A stretch of 64,000 nt of DNA from Pseudokineococcus lusitanus (GTDB lineage: Bacteria; Actinomycetota; Actinomycetes; Actinomycetales; Quadrisphaeraceae): assembly GCF_003751265.1 (NCBI RefSeq), contig NZ_RJKN01000009.1:1-64000 (forward strand), read 5' to 3'. Below are positions 1 through 8,955 of the stretch, piece by piece. Both the position numbers and the translations under genes were made by a program. A model generated the notes under the pieces. It saw only the letters and a list, made by a program, of their open reading frames with translations, had not been told where the DNA came from and searched no databases. Numbering within the stretch: position 1 is the stretch's first letter; each line of letters opens with the position of its first letter.

Positions 1-1236
1 CACACCGGGCCGTGCAATGGCCCCGCGCTCAACGTGTCGCTGCCCACGCTGCTCGGCCTCGACGACGAACAGGCGTGGCTCGCCGGCCACGGCGCGGTCC
101 CCGCCGACGTCGCCCGCGAGCTCCTCGCCGCCGGACACCCCTTCCGCCGGGTCCTCACCGACCCCTTCACCGGGAAGGTCCTCGGCGTCGACGGACACCT
201 CCACCACCTCGACACCGGCAAGACCCGCACGACGACGCCGTCGTCGGCCGGCACCGACGCGACGACCCGGACCACCCAGACCACCCGGACCACCGGTCTG
301 CCCATCCCCGGCGTCACCGACGACGGTCCGACGGCGGCACCGCCCACCACCGCTCCACCGAACATCCAGCCCGCTCCGGTACCTGACGCAGACCCGGTCT
401 CCGACGTGATCCCCGACGTGGTGCCCTACCCGCCCGGTGACAGCGGGACCGGCATGCCACCAGCGCCCCCACCGACAGCCACCACGCGACAGGTACCAGC
501 CGGCCTCGCCGACAAGCTCACCCGCATCGCCGACGCCGTCACGACCGGCACCACCACGCCCGGCACCACCACGCCCGGCACCACCACGCCCGGCGCCACC
601 ACGCCCGGCGCCACCACGCCCGGCACCACCACGCCCGGATGGGCCAAGGGGCGAGCCGCGGCGCCCGAGGATGGCGCGCCGCCCTCGTCGACCTGCCCGC
701 TCGCGGGCCTGCCCACCGACTACGTGCCCACCGCCGAGCAGTCCCGCTACATCCGCGCCGCCCTGCCCGAGTGCACCCACCCCGGCTGCACCCGACCCTC
801 GGTCCGGTGCGACCTCGACCACCAGGTACCCCACGGCGCCGGCGGACCGACCTGCGAGTGCAACCTCCGACCCCGCTGCCGCAAGCACCACCAGTGCCGC
901 ACCCACTACGGCTGGCTCGTGCAGCCGATCACCGACGACCCCGACGACCCGTACGGCCTCGGGACCCGATGGACCTCACCACTGGGACTGGTCCACGACG
1001 ACCCCGCACCAGCCTTCCTCCTCCGACCCATCAGGCAGGTCGACGACAGCGGCACACCCCTGCCCGCCGGCTGGGGCGACCACGGCGAGCCCCTCGACTG
1101 CTCGTACCCGACCGTCGACATGGCCTGGCCCGGTGGGCAGCTGCTCATCAGCGCCACGGCACCCACCGACCACCACCGCGAACCGCCCGCGCCGCCGGCC
1201 CCGCCGACCGACGACGACGGCCCCCCGCCCTTCTGA
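1..1236 (+). CDS. DUF222/HNH endonuclease family protein, 3' part
   Basis: The frame is already open at base 1, so the N-terminus lies outside the window; 411 codons are visible. Near visible residues 255-300 is an HNH-type zinc-finger nuclease motif: Cys pairs (CTHPGC, CECN), the core CDLDHQVPHG and RKHHQ. This is the C-terminal arrangement of the DUF222-HNH proteins that are abundant in actinobacteria and often associated with mobile DNA; their biological role is mostly unknown. Upstream of the HNH region is a Thr/Pro-rich linker that includes six tandem 15-base repeats. The tail is Pro-rich and ends with the TGA at 1234-1236. The family call is firm; the function is not known. Confidence 0.85.
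   Translation, partial: HTGPCNGPALNVSLPTLLGLDDEQAWLAGHGAVPADVARELLAAGHPFRRVLTDPFTGKVLGVDGHLHHLDTGKTRTTTPSSAGTDATTRTTQTTRTTGLPIPGVTDDGPTAAPPTTAPPNIQPAPVPDADPVSDVIPDVVPYPPGDSGTGMPPAPPPTATTRQVPAGLADKLTRIADAVTTGTTTPGTTTPGTTTPGATTPGATTPGTTTPGWAKGRAAAPEDGAPPSSTCPLAGLPTDYVPTAEQSRYIRAALPECTHPGCTRPSVRCDLDHQVPHGAGGPTCECNLRPRCRKHHQCRTHYGWLVQPITDDPDDPYGLGTRWTSPLGLVHDDPAPAFLLRPIRQVDDSGTPLPAGWGDHGEPLDCSYPTVDMAWPGGQLLISATAPTDHHREPPAPPAPPTDDDGPPPF
547..636 (+). repeat. 15-bp coding tandem repeat, six copies
   Basis: Six head-to-tail 15-base units (consensus GGCACCACCACGCCC, with a CACC/GCC variation in units 4 and 5) encode GTTTP or GATTP pentapeptides in the linker of the HNH protein. The unit length is a multiple of three, so copy-number change keeps the frame. 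Confidence 0.9.
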
Positions 1237-1493
1237 TCGCGGCGGCGCGTCACTGGCTAGGCCGAGCCCGAGAGCGGCGGCCGTCCCCCGTTCCACCACC
1301 GGCGGGGCTCCGCCGCCGTCAGGACGAGCCGTCGTCCCGTCGCCGGAGGCGGCCGTCCGTGGTGCCGTGGCCGACCGGTCGACCCACCCGCCGCAGCTCG
1401 TGGTCCCCGGACCGGCCGGCCGGGACGCCCCGCGCCCTGCCCTCTCGGCTCGCCGCGGCGCCCAGTCCGGATTCGTGCCGCCTGCGCGCGACG

Positions 1494-2336
1494 TCAGCCC
1501 CGCTCGGTGGCCCCCGTCACCGGGTGCTCGCCCGCGTGGACGGCCGCGCCGGCACGGCGCACGGGGTAGCCGGCGGAGGCGAGGGCGTCCTTGACCTGCC
1601 CCACCCGGAGCCGGCCGAAGTGGAAGACCGAGGCGGCGAGGACGGCGTCCGCGCCGGCCTCGACCGCGGGGGCGAAGTCCTCGAGCCGACCGGCGCCGCC
1701 GCTGGCGATGACGGGCACGCCCACGACGCCGCGGACGGCGCGGAGCATCTCGAGGTCGAAGCCGTCGGTCGTCCCGTCGGCGTCGACGGAGTTGAGGAGG
1801 ATCTCTCCCGCGCCGAGGCGGGCGGCCTCCTCGGCCCAGGCGACGGCGTCGAGGCCGGTGCCGCGGCGGCCGCCGTGCGTCGTCACCTCGAAGCCCGAGG
1901 GGGTGCGCTCTCCCGGCGGGGTGCCGGGCGGGCAGCGCCGGGCGTCGACGGACAGCACGAGGACCTGGGCGCCGAAGCGGTCGGCCACCTCGGCGAGGAG
2001 CTGCGGTCGCGCCACGGCGGCCGTGTTGACGCCGACCTTGTCGGCCCCGGCGCGCAGGAGACGGTCGACGTCGGCGACGGCGCGGACACCGCCGCCCACC
2101 GTGAGGGGCACGAAGACCTGCTCCGCGGTGCGGGCGACGACGTCGTACGTCGTCGCCCGGTCGTCGGTGCTGGCCGTGACGTCGAGGAACACGAGCTCGT
2201 CGGCGCCGTCGTCGCCGTACTGCCGGGCCAGCTCCACCGGGTCGCCGGCGTCGCGCAGGCCCGCGAAGCGGACGCCCTTGACGACGCGGCCGGCGTCGAC
2301 GTCGAGGCAGGGGACGACACGGACGGCGAGGCTCAC
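1494..2336 (-). CDS. hisF: Imidazole glycerol phosphate synthase cyclase subunit HisF
   Basis: HisF forms the (beta/alpha)8 cyclase half of IGP synthase. With the glutaminase HisH it converts PRFAR and ammonia to imidazole glycerol phosphate and AICAR in histidine biosynthesis. The 280-residue protein starts [21 protein letters not shown], with the catalytic Asp in PCLDVD. It has the GGVR phosphate-binding segment, KVGVNTAA, the second catalytic Asp in SVDADGT, and IASGGAG near the end. The GTG at 2336 fits the family N-terminus; in-frame sequence upstream of it is not HisF-like. About 20 extra C-terminal residues exceed the usual length of about 255. It is close to hisG and hisE but separated from them by two unrelated genes, with no hisH or hisA in the window. 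Confidence 0.95.
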   Translation of the reverse strand: MSLAVRVVPCLDVDAGRVVKGVRFAGLRDAGDPVELARQYGDDGADELVFLDVTASTDDRATTYDVVARTAEQVFVPLTVGGGVRAVADVDRLLRAGADKVGVNTAAVARPQLLAEVADRFGAQVLVLSVDARRCPPGTPPGERTPSGFEVTTHGGRRGTGLDAVAWAEEAARLGAGEILLNSVDADGTTDGFDLEMLRAVRGVVGVPVIASGGAGRLEDFAPAVEAGADAVLAASVFHFGRLRVGQVKDALASAGYPVRRAGAAVHAGEHPVTGATERG

Positions 2337-2499
2337 GCGCGCCAGCCTAGGCAGCCGCGCGTCCCGCCCCGTGCGCCGGCGCGGGCACCGCGTCCTGCGT
2401 GGGGCCGCCGTGCCGTCCGGAGGGAGCAGGGCGCTGCCCGGGCCCCCGGCCCGGGTGGTCGACGCGCCGCGGGAGCGGCCGTCCTGGCACGATCCGGCC

Positions 2500-3645
2500 G
2501 TGCCCGTGAGCCCCGACCGACCGAGCGCCCGGCTCGCCCGCGAGGGCGCGCTCCGGGTGGCGGACCGGGGCACCCGGTCGGCCCGGCAGCGGGTGGCCCG
2601 GCTGCGCCGCCGCGGGCCCAACATCGTCCAGTGCGGGCTGGCCGGGGCGGCCGCGTGGGGCATCGCGCACCACCTGCTCGGCCACCCGACGCCCTTCTTC
2701 GCGCCCGTCGCCGCCGTCGTCGCCCTGGGCGCGAGCTACCAGGGGCGGCTGCGGCGCACCGGCGAGGTCGTCGTCGGCGTCGCGGTGGGCATCGGCGTCG
2801 GCGACCTCGTGGCGCAGCAGATCGGCGTGGGTGTCTGGCAGCTCGCGGTCGTCGTCTCGCTGTCGATGGCGCTGGCGGTCCTCCTCGACGCGGGCCAGCT
2901 GCTCGTCACGCAGGCGGGCGTCCAGGCGGGCATCGTCACGTCGCTCGCGGCCCCCGTCTCTGCCGGCGTCGACCGGTGGGTGGACGCCCTCGTCGGCGGC
3001 TCGGTGGCGCTCGTCGTCGCCGCGCTGCTGCCCACCGCGCCCCTGCTGCGGCCGCGGCGGCTCGCCGCGGGCGTCCTCGACGAGCTGGCCGAGCTCGTCG
3101 GCGAGGCGGCCGCGGCGGCCCGCGACGCCGACGGCGGGCGGGCCGAGGCGGCGCTCGAGCGGGCGCGCCGCAGCCAGGTGGCGCAGGACGACCTGCGCGC
3201 CGCCGCGGTCGAGGCGCTGGCTGCCGTGCGGCTGTCGCCCTTCCGCCGCCGGCACCGTCCCGGGCTCGAGGCCGTCAGCGAGCTCGCCGTGCCCCTCGAC
3301 CGCGCCGTCCGCAACGTCCGCGTCCTCGTGCGCCGCGTCGCCGTCGCCGAGCACCGCGACGAGGTGCTGCCCGCCGAGCTCGCCGGCGTCCTCGAGGACC
3401 TCGCGACGTCGTCCCGCCTCCTCGGCGAGGCCGTGCTCGCGGGGCGGCGCGACGAGGACCTGCAGCTCGAGCTCGCGGAGCTCGGCCGCCGGGCCGGCGC
3501 CGTGGGCGAGCGCCACCTCGGGCTGTCCGCCGCCGTGTGCGTCGGGCAGGTGCGCAGCACCGTCGTCGACCTCCTGCAGGTCGGCGGCTGGGACCAGGAG
3601 GTCGCGCTGCGGCACGTGCCGGCCGTCGGGCCGCCCCCCGCCTGA
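2500..3645 (+). CDS. FUSC-like (aromatic acid exporter type) membrane protein
   Basis: This is a 381-residue protein divergent from hisF. After a basic N-terminus it has about four to six hydrophobic segments in residues 45-185 ([20 protein letters not shown], then [20 protein letters not shown], and later long Val/Leu/Ala stretches). A hydrophilic helical cytoplasmic C-terminal half follows, rich in Arg, Glu and Ala. This layout, and the [10 protein letters not shown]-like loop after the second helix, match the FUSC/ArAE-type membrane proteins. Substrate and role are unknown. The start was taken at GTG 2500; GTG 2506 is two codons downstream and equally possible. The much longer open frame upstream is high-GC background and overlaps hisF. 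Confidence 0.75.
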   Translation: MPVSPDRPSARLAREGALRVADRGTRSARQRVARLRRRGPNIVQCGLAGAAAWGIAHHLLGHPTPFFAPVAAVVALGASYQGRLRRTGEVVVGVAVGIGVGDLVAQQIGVGVWQLAVVVSLSMALAVLLDAGQLLVTQAGVQAGIVTSLAAPVSAGVDRWVDALVGGSVALVVAALLPTAPLLRPRRLAAGVLDELAELVGEAAAAARDADGGRAEAALERARRSQVAQDDLRAAAVEALAAVRLSPFRRRHRPGLEAVSELAVPLDRAVRNVRVLVRRVAVAEHRDEVLPAELAGVLEDLATSSRLLGEAVLAGRRDEDLQLELAELGRRAGAVGERHLGLSAAVCVGQVRSTVVDLLQVGGWDQEVALRHVPAVGPPPA

Positions 3646-3680
3646 CCGGGACGCGCCTGCGCCCTGAGCGCCCGTGAGCG

Positions 3681-3770
3681 CCAGGTCAGCGCCCGTCAGC
3701 GTCCGTCAGCGTCCGTCAGCGTCCGTCAGCGTCCGTCAGCGTCCGTCAGCGTCCGTCAGCGTCCCGCGGT
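3681..3770. repeat. 10-bp tandem repeat between convergent genes
   Basis: Six perfect copies of GTCCGTCAGC lie at 3701-3760, with degenerate copies on both sides (CCAGGTCAGC at 3681, GCCCGTCAGC at 3691). The array sits between the convergent FUSC-like and PH-domain genes and includes the TGA stop of the latter (3746-3748). Every unit read on the minus strand carries GCTGAC, so a stop recurs as the period walks through the frames. Confidence 0.95.
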
Positions 3771-4237
3771 CCGTGGAGGGCGACGAGGGTCGCGAGGCGC
3801 TGCGCCTCCGCGGTGCCGTGCTCGCCGTCGGCGCGCTGCACGGCCATGACGGCGAGGACGTCGCCGTCCGAGAGGTCGAGCTGGGCCCAGGGCGCACCTC
3901 CGCCGAAGCTGACGCCGACCACCTGCGCCCACCCGAGACGGCGCGTGTGGACGAGGTTGCGGACGACGATGCCGTCCTCGTCGACGAGGACGCGCACCCC
4001 CGCCTGCCGGTACGCCACGAGGGCCACGAGCAGGCCGAGCGTGACGAAGCCGGCGGCGTCGCCGAGCCCGCCGCCGGGCACGACGACGGCGAGGACCACG
4101 CTGCCGAGCAGGGCCAGCGCGCCGATGGTCAGGGCGACGACGCGCGCCCGGCGCGGGACGAAGGGCCGGTGGAGACGGGAACGCTCGGACGGGCGGCCGG
4201 GCTCGCCGGAGGCGGCGGAGGGGCGGGGGCCGGCCAC
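3746..4237 (-). CDS. PH domain-containing membrane protein
   Basis: This is a 163-residue protein directly downstream of hisG (2-bp gap), the usual actinobacterial place for a small PH-domain protein. A basic N-terminus of about 30 residues is followed by two hydrophobic segments (VVALTIGALALLGSVVLAVV, and FVTLGLLVALVAY at about residues 62-75). A compact beta-rich domain follows (VRVLVDEDGIVVRNLVHTRR, then LGWAQVVGVSFGGGAPWAQL), matching the bacterial PH_6-type fold. Function is unknown; co-transcription with hisE and hisG is likely. The 3' end runs into the 10-bp tandem repeat, so the last few residues (DADGR) are repeat-encoded. Confidence 0.8.
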   Translation of the reverse strand: MAGPRPSAASGEPGRPSERSRLHRPFVPRRARVVALTIGALALLGSVVLAVVVPGGGLGDAAGFVTLGLLVALVAYRQAGVRVLVDEDGIVVRNLVHTRRLGWAQVVGVSFGGGAPWAQLDLSDGDVLAVMAVQRADGEHGTAEAQRLATLVALHGPRDADGR

Positions 4238-4239
4238 GG

Positions 4240-5085
4240 TCAGATCCGGCAGGCGTGGATCGTCGTGACGAGGATGGCTCGCGCGCCCACCTCGTAGAGC
4301 CGGTCCATGACGGCGTTGACCTCGGCGCGCCGGACCATCGAGCGCACGGCCACGAAGCTCGCGTCGCGCAGCGGCGACACGGTCGGCGACTCCAGGCCCG
4401 GCGTCACCGCTGACGCCTCGTCGAGCAGGTCGACGTGGACGTCGTAGTCGACCATCACGTAGTCGCGGGCGACGAGGACGCCCTGCACCCGGCGCACGAG
4501 GGTCTCGAGGCCTGCGGGGACCTCGCCGCGGCGGCGCACGAGGACCGCCTCGGACTCGAGGATCGGCTCGCCGAAGACCTCGAGCCCCGCGGCCCGCAGC
4601 GTGGACCCGGTCTCGACGACGTCGGCGATGACGTCGGCGACGCCGAGGGCGACGGAGATCTCGACGGCCCCGTCGAGCCGGACGACGGGGGCGTCGACGC
4701 CGCGGTCGGCGAGCCAGGTCCGGACGAGGCCGTCGTAGCTCGTCGCGACACGGCGGCCCGCGAGGCCGGCCACGTCGTCCGGCACCTGGCCGGTGGGCGC
4801 GGCGAAGCGGAAGGTCGAGGCGCCGAAGCCGAGCGTCAGCGCCTCCTCGGCGTCGGCGCCCGAGTCGAGGAGCAGGTCGCGGCCGGTGATGCCGGCGTCG
4901 AGGCGCCCCGAGCCCACGTAGACGGCGATGTCGCGCGGCCGGAGGAAGTACAGCTCGACGGAGTTGGCGCGGTCGTGGAGCACGAGCTCGCGCCCCGTGC
5001 GGCGCCCGGCGTAGCCGGCCTCGCGGAGCAGCTCGATGGCGGGCTCGGACAGCGAGCCCTTGTTGGGGACGGCGATGCGCAGCAC
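4240..5085 (-). CDS. hisG: ATP phosphoribosyltransferase HisG (long form)
   Basis: HisG joins PRPP and ATP to make phosphoribosyl-ATP, the first and feedback-controlled step of histidine biosynthesis. The 281-residue protein begins MLRIAVPNKGSLSEPAIELL and has the ITGRDLLLDSGAD segment. The PRPP-binding region ADVIADVVETGSTLRAAGLE is near residues 150-170. The ACT-like regulatory domain follows (VTPGLESPTVSPL, ending TTIHACRI), so this is the long, HisZ-independent form. The ATG fits the family. It lies 115 bp downstream of hisE and 2 bp upstream of the PH-domain gene, and is probably co-transcribed with both. Confidence 0.97.
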   Translation of the reverse strand: MLRIAVPNKGSLSEPAIELLREAGYAGRRTGRELVLHDRANSVELYFLRPRDIAVYVGSGRLDAGITGRDLLLDSGADAEEALTLGFGASTFRFAAPTGQVPDDVAGLAGRRVATSYDGLVRTWLADRGVDAPVVRLDGAVEISVALGVADVIADVVETGSTLRAAGLEVFGEPILESEAVLVRRRGEVPAGLETLVRRVQGVLVARDYVMVDYDVHVDLLDEASAVTPGLESPTVSPLRDASFVAVRSMVRRAEVNAVMDRLYEVGARAILVTTIHACRI

Positions 5086-5200
5086 GGGCGGGGCTCCAGG
5101 CGGGGTGGCGTCGGGGGCGGGACGGGCGGGACGGGCGGGGAGGAGCGGGACGGGTGGGAGACCGGCACGGCCCCGCGACGGGGCGGCCGGGCCGGGCGGC

Positions 5201-5464
5201 TCAGAGGTGGGCGTACACGTCCTCGAGCGTCAGGCCGCGCGCGAGGAGGAGGACCTGCAGGTGGTACAGCAGCTGCGAGACCTCCTCGGCGGTCCGCTCG
5301 TCGCTCTCGTGCTCGGCCGCCATCCACACCTCGGCGGCCTCCTCGACGACCTTCTTGCCGATGGCGTGGACGCCCGCGTCGAGCTCGGCCACGGTGCGGG
5401 AGCCCTCGGGCCGGGACGCCGCCTTGGCGGACAGCTCGGCGAAGAGGTCGTCGAAGGTCTTCAC
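5201..5464 (-). CDS. hisE: Phosphoribosyl-ATP pyrophosphatase HisE
   Basis: HisE hydrolyses phosphoribosyl-ATP to phosphoribosyl-AMP, the second step of histidine synthesis. The 87-residue protein starts [20 protein letters not shown] from GTG 5464. It carries the MazG-like metal-binding helices: [19 protein letters not shown] and the [20 protein letters not shown] helix. It is full length for a stand-alone HisE (no HisI fusion). It lies upstream of hisG in the same orientation, a common actinobacterial pair. Confidence 0.96.
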   Translation of the reverse strand: MKTFDDLFAELSAKAASRPEGSRTVAELDAGVHAIGKKVVEEAAEVWMAAEHESDERTAEEVSQLLYHLQVLLLARGLTLEDVYAHL

Positions 5465-5556
5465 GGGTCCGAGGCTAGGGCGCCCGCGGGGGTGCCCCGG
5501 CACGGCCCCGCCCCGCTCCGCCGGCCACGGCGCACCGAGGACGACGGGCCGGGCGC

Positions 5557-6291
5557 TCAGCCCAGCGTGCGGACCGCCGGGTCCTCCGGCCCGCGCGGTC
5601 CGCCGTCCGCCGGCGCGGGCTCCCCCGCACGCAGCGTGCGCACCCACGTGAGGGCGCCCCACACGACGAAGCCGGCGTAGACGACGTAGAGGACCGCCGA
5701 CGGGTAGTACCCGGCGGCGACGAGGAGCGGGACGCCGACGACGTCGACGGCCAGCCACAGCAGCCAGAAGTCGACCCACCCGCGGGCCATGCCGTAGGTG
5801 GCCAGCAAGGACCCCGTGAAGATCCAGGCGTCGGGGTAGGGCCCGTAGGAGCCGAGCGCGGCGAAGAGCTGCGCGAGCAGCAGCGTGCCGCCGACGAGGA
5901 CGACGAGGAGCACCGCCCGCTCCCGGCCCGTGGCCCAGCGGGGGCGCACGGCCGGCGCCGACGGGGTGCCCGCCGCCCGGCCGGCGCGGGCGGTGCGGCC
6001 CCACGTCCACCACCCGTAGGTGCTGACGAGGAGGAAGAAGACCTGCCGCCCGGCCTGGCCGTAGAGGTCGACGTCCTGCGGCGTCGCGAAGACGCCGCCG
6101 AGGAAGACGGTGAGCAGGAGCAGGTTGCCGACGATGCCGACGGGCCAGGCCCACACCCGCCGGCGCATGCCGCCGACGGCCGACGCGAGACCGAAGACGT
6201 TGCCGACGACCTCGCGCGCCAGGATCGGCACCCCTCCGACGTAGAGGGTCGCGTCCAGCGCGGTCACGAGGGCGTCGCCGACGGTGGTCAC
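5557..6291 (-). CDS. PnuC-family vitamin transporter (nicotinamide riboside or riboflavin)
   Basis: This 244-residue multi-pass membrane protein has about seven hydrophobic helices. PnuC-family marks are the aromatic motif [10 protein letters not shown] near residue 90, a [18 protein letters not shown] segment and [15 protein letters not shown]. PnuC proteins import nicotinamide riboside; the actinobacterial branch RibM/PnuX imports riboflavin. In many actinobacteria the rpe-to-hisE interval holds the rib genes, sometimes including ribM. Here this transporter is the only gene in that interval, so riboflavin is a serious alternative to nicotinamide riboside. I saw no FMN-riboswitch-like element upstream. 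The ATG at 6291 gives [20 protein letters not shown]. Confidence 0.85.
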   Translation of the reverse strand: MTTVGDALVTALDATLYVGGVPILAREVVGNVFGLASAVGGMRRRVWAWPVGIVGNLLLLTVFLGGVFATPQDVDLYGQAGRQVFFLLVSTYGWWTWGRTARAGRAAGTPSAPAVRPRWATGRERAVLLVVLVGGTLLLAQLFAALGSYGPYPDAWIFTGSLLATYGMARGWVDFWLLWLAVDVVGVPLLVAAGYYPSAVLYVVYAGFVVWGALTWVRTLRAGEPAPADGGPRGPEDPAVRTLG

Positions 6292-6324
6292 GGGCGGCGG
6301 CCCACGGCTCGGGCCGCGGCGTCC

Positions 6325-6411
6325 ACGGCTGCGGGCACCCCGACGGCTGCGGGCACCCCGACGGCTGCGGGCACCCCGACGGCTGCGGGCACCCCGACGG
6401 CTGCGGGCACC
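6325..6411. repeat. 18-bp tandem repeat, 4.8 copies
   Basis: Units of ACGGCTGCGGGCACCCCG start at 6325, 6343, 6361 and 6379, with a fifth partial unit from 6397 to 6411. The array fills the gap between the rpe stop (6413) and the pnuC-like gene start (6291). All four complete units are identical, suggesting recent expansion. It lies in the 5' leader region of the transporter. Confidence 0.95.
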
Positions 6412-6412
6412 G

Positions 6413-7150
6413 TCATGCAGCGCTGCCGCCGGCGGCCGCGGCGGCCAGCGTGCGCAGCTCCTCGACGGCGGCCCCCGCGTCCTCGGCGCCGTAGACGGCC
6501 GAGCCGGCGACGAAGACGTCGGCGCCCGCCTCGGCGGCGCGGCCGATGGTCGTCGCGCTCACGCCGCCGTCGACCTGGACGGCGACGGCCAGCCCGGCGG
6601 CGTCGACCGCCCGTCGCAGCCGCCGGACCTTCGGCAGGACGACGTCGAGGAAGGGCTGCCCGCCGAAGCCGGGCTCGACGGTCATGACGAGCACCATGTC
6701 GACCTCGCCGAGCAGGTCGAGCCACGGCTCGACCGGCGTCGCCGGGTTGAGCGCCACGCCGGCGCGGGCCCCGAGCCGCCGGAGCTCGCGCGCCAGCCGT
6801 ACGGGCGCCGCGGCCGCCTCGGCGTGGAAGGTCACGCCCTGCGCGCCCGCCTCGGCGTAGGCGGGCGCCCAGCGGTCGGGCGCCTCGACCATGAGGTGGC
6901 AGTCGAGCGGCAGCGCGCTGACGGCCGCGAGCCGCTCGACGACGGGCAGCCCCAGCGTGAGGTTGGGCACGAAGTGGTTGTCCATGACGTCGACGTGGAC
7001 GGCGTCGGCGGTGCCGATGCGGCGCACCTCGGCCGCGAGGTCCGTGAAGTCGGCCGAGAGGATGCTCGGGTGGACGTGCGGCCGGCGGGGCGAGGGGCCG
7101 CCCCCCGCCCCGGGGGCGGCGGCGGGCACGGGGACGGGCTGCTCGGGCAC
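6413..7150 (-). CDS. rpe: Ribulose-phosphate 3-epimerase
   Basis: Rpe interconverts ribulose-5-phosphate and xylulose-5-phosphate in the pentose phosphate pathway. The TIM-barrel signatures are present: HPSILSADF at the first strand, [14 protein letters not shown] (metal-binding His and catalytic Asp), [31 protein letters not shown] (second catalytic Asp) and VAGSAVYG. The conserved core begins at HPSILSADF but has no ATG or GTG immediately before it. The nearest starts are GTG 7150 (used here) and GTG 7129, each adding a Pro/Gly-rich N-terminal tail. The gene lies 89 bp downstream of rsmB in the common fmt-rsmB-rpe order. Confidence 0.95.
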   Translation of the reverse strand: MPEQPVPVPAAAPGAGGGPSPRRPHVHPSILSADFTDLAAEVRRIGTADAVHVDVMDNHFVPNLTLGLPVVERLAAVSALPLDCHLMVEAPDRWAPAYAEAGAQGVTFHAEAAAAPVRLARELRRLGARAGVALNPATPVEPWLDLLGEVDMVLVMTVEPGFGGQPFLDVVLPKVRRLRRAVDAAGLAVAVQVDGGVSATTIGRAAEAGADVFVAGSAVYGAEDAGAAVEELRTLAAAAAGGSAA

Positions 7151-7239
7151 GGCGTGGAGCCTACGAGCCGCCGGTACCCGTCGCCGGACGCGTCGGCGGC
7201 ACCGGGCGCCGCCGGCGCGGTGGCGAAGGGTCTCCCGGG

Positions 7240-8955
7240 TCAGGCCGTCCGGCGCAGGAGGGCCAGGAACATCGCGTCGGTGCCGTGGACGTGCGGCCAC
7301 AGCTGCGCCGTGGGGCCCTCCCCCGCGCCGACGTCCCGGCCGGCGACCCCGGCCAGCACCTGCGGCGCGTCGAGCAGCTCGACGGTGCCGCGGGAACGGC
7401 GGACGGCGTCCTCGACGACGGCCCGCGTCTCCGCGGCGTGCGGCGAGCAGGTGACGTAGGCGACGACGCCCCCGACGCGCACGGCCGCCAGCGCCGACGC
7501 GAGGAGGTCGCGCTGCAGCGGCGCCAGGCCGCCGAGGTCCGCCGGCGTGCGCCGCCACCGGGCCTCGGGCCGACGGCGCAGCGCCCCCAGGCCGGTGCAC
7601 GGGGCGTCGACGAGCACCCGGTCGAAGGCGCCGGGCTCGTCGTCGCCGACCGTGCGGCCGTCGGCCGTGCGCACCTCCGCGGGCGGGGCCCCCGGCGGGA
7701 CGGCGCCCAGCGCCTGCTCGACGAGCCGGGCCCGGTGCGCCGCCGTCTCGACGGCGACGAGCCCGGCGCCGCGCGTGGCCCCGGCGGCGGCGAGCAGGGC
7801 CGCCTTGCCGCCCGGGCCGGCGCAGAGGTCGAGCCAGCGCTCGTCGCGCCCCTCGAGCGGGGCGGCCGCCAGCGCGAGCGCCACGAGCTGGCTGCCCTCG
7901 TCCTGGACGCGGGCGCGCCCGGCCCGGACGGCGGGCAGCGCGCCGGGGTCGCCCTCGAGGAGGCGCACCGCGGTGGGGGCCCAGCGCCCGGGCTCCGTCC
8001 GCAGCACCGCCCCGGCGGCCTCGGACGCGACCTCGTCAGGGCTCGCCAGGCCCGGCCGGGCGGCGAGGGCGACCTCCGGGGCCACGTTGTCGGCGCGCAG
8101 GAGGTCCCCGACCTCGGCGACGTCGCGGCCGTGGGCGACCAGCGCCTCCCGCAGCGCCCGCACCACCCACGCCGGGTGGCTCGTGACGACGGCGAGGTGG
8201 CCGACGGCGTCGTCCTCGCGCGCCGGGGCGACCTGCCCGGCCCAGGCCGCGGCGTCCTTCTCCGCGACGCGGCGCAGCACCGCGTTGGCGAAGCCCGCCG
8301 GCCCCGCGCCGATCCGGCTGCGGACGAGGCCGACGGTCTGGCTCACGGCGGCGTGCGGCGGCACGCGCGTGGCGAGCAGCTGGTGCGCGCCCAGGCGGAG
8401 CGCGTCGAGGACCGGCGGGTCGACCCGCTCGAGGGGGCGGTCGAGGCACGCCGCGAGGACGGCGTCGTAGAGGCCCCGGCCGCGCAGGGTCCCGTAGGCC
8501 AGCTCGGTCGCCAGCGCCGCGTCGCGGGCGTCGAGGCCCTCGCGCCGCAGCAGCCCGGGCAGGACGAGGTTGGCGTAGGCGTCCTCCTCGCGGACGGCGG
8601 TGAGGACGTCGAAGGCGACGTCGCGCGCCGGGCCAGCGCCGCGTGAGCGCTGCGACGGGCGCTGGGTGGTCCAGCGCTGCCGGGCCGGGCCGCTGCGCCC
8701 GTCCTCGGGCCGCTGCTCCGCCCCGGGGCCGCCGGGCCGGCCGCCCGGGGGGCGACCGCCGCTCCCCCGGCCGGCGGGGCCGCCGGCGCCGCGCGCGCCG
8801 GAGCCGCCCGGCCCGCCCGGCCCGCGTCCGCCACGGCCACCGGGACCGCCGCCCGTGCCGCGCCCGCGACCGCCCTGGCCGCCCTGACCGCCCTGACCGC
8901 GCCCGCCCGTGCCGGACCCGCTCCTGCCGCCGTCGCGGCCGCCCTGCTCGCTCAT
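7240..8955 (-). CDS. rsmB: 16S rRNA m5C967 methyltransferase RsmB (Sun/Fmu)
   Basis: RsmB methylates C967 of 16S rRNA using S-adenosylmethionine. The 571-residue protein has three parts. Residues 1-100 are an unusually Gly/Arg/Pro-rich tail. A NusB-like RNA-binding domain (about 105-240) contains [31 protein letters not shown] and [14 protein letters not shown]. The Rossmann methyltransferase follows, with the SAM motif [16 protein letters not shown], the first Cys in [20 protein letters not shown] and the catalytic Cys in [11 protein letters not shown]. The ATG at 8955 overlaps the fmt stop (ATGA), indicating translational coupling. The N-terminal tail is much longer than in most RsmB proteins. 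Confidence 0.95.
   Translation of the reverse strand: MSEQGGRDGGRSGSGTGGRGQGGQGGQGGRGRGTGGGPGGRGGRGPGGPGGSGARGAGGPAGRGSGGRPPGGRPGGPGAEQRPEDGRSGPARQRWTTQRPSQRSRGAGPARDVAFDVLTAVREEDAYANLVLPGLLRREGLDARDAALATELAYGTLRGRGLYDAVLAACLDRPLERVDPPVLDALRLGAHQLLATRVPPHAAVSQTVGLVRSRIGAGPAGFANAVLRRVAEKDAAAWAGQVAPAREDDAVGHLAVVTSHPAWVVRALREALVAHGRDVAEVGDLLRADNVAPEVALAARPGLASPDEVASEAAGAVLRTEPGRWAPTAVRLLEGDPGALPAVRAGRARVQDEGSQLVALALAAAPLEGRDERWLDLCAGPGGKAALLAAAGATRGAGLVAVETAAHRARLVEQALGAVPPGAPPAEVRTADGRTVGDDEPGAFDRVLVDAPCTGLGALRRRPEARWRRTPADLGGLAPLQRDLLASALAAVRVGGVVAYVTCSPHAAETRAVVEDAVRRSRGTVELLDAPQVLAGVAGRDVGAGEGPTAQLWPHVHGTDAMFLALLRRTA

Noticed and set aside
639-3677. Plus-strand open frame of about 1000 codons over hisF and the FUSC-like gene
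   Set aside because: Low-complexity Arg/Pro/Ala sequence in a shadow frame; the other frames encode recognisable proteins.
6292-6412. FMN or other vitamin riboswitch before the PnuC-family gene
   Set aside because: The leader is filled by 18-bp tandem repeats and shows no conserved riboswitch helices that I can recognise.
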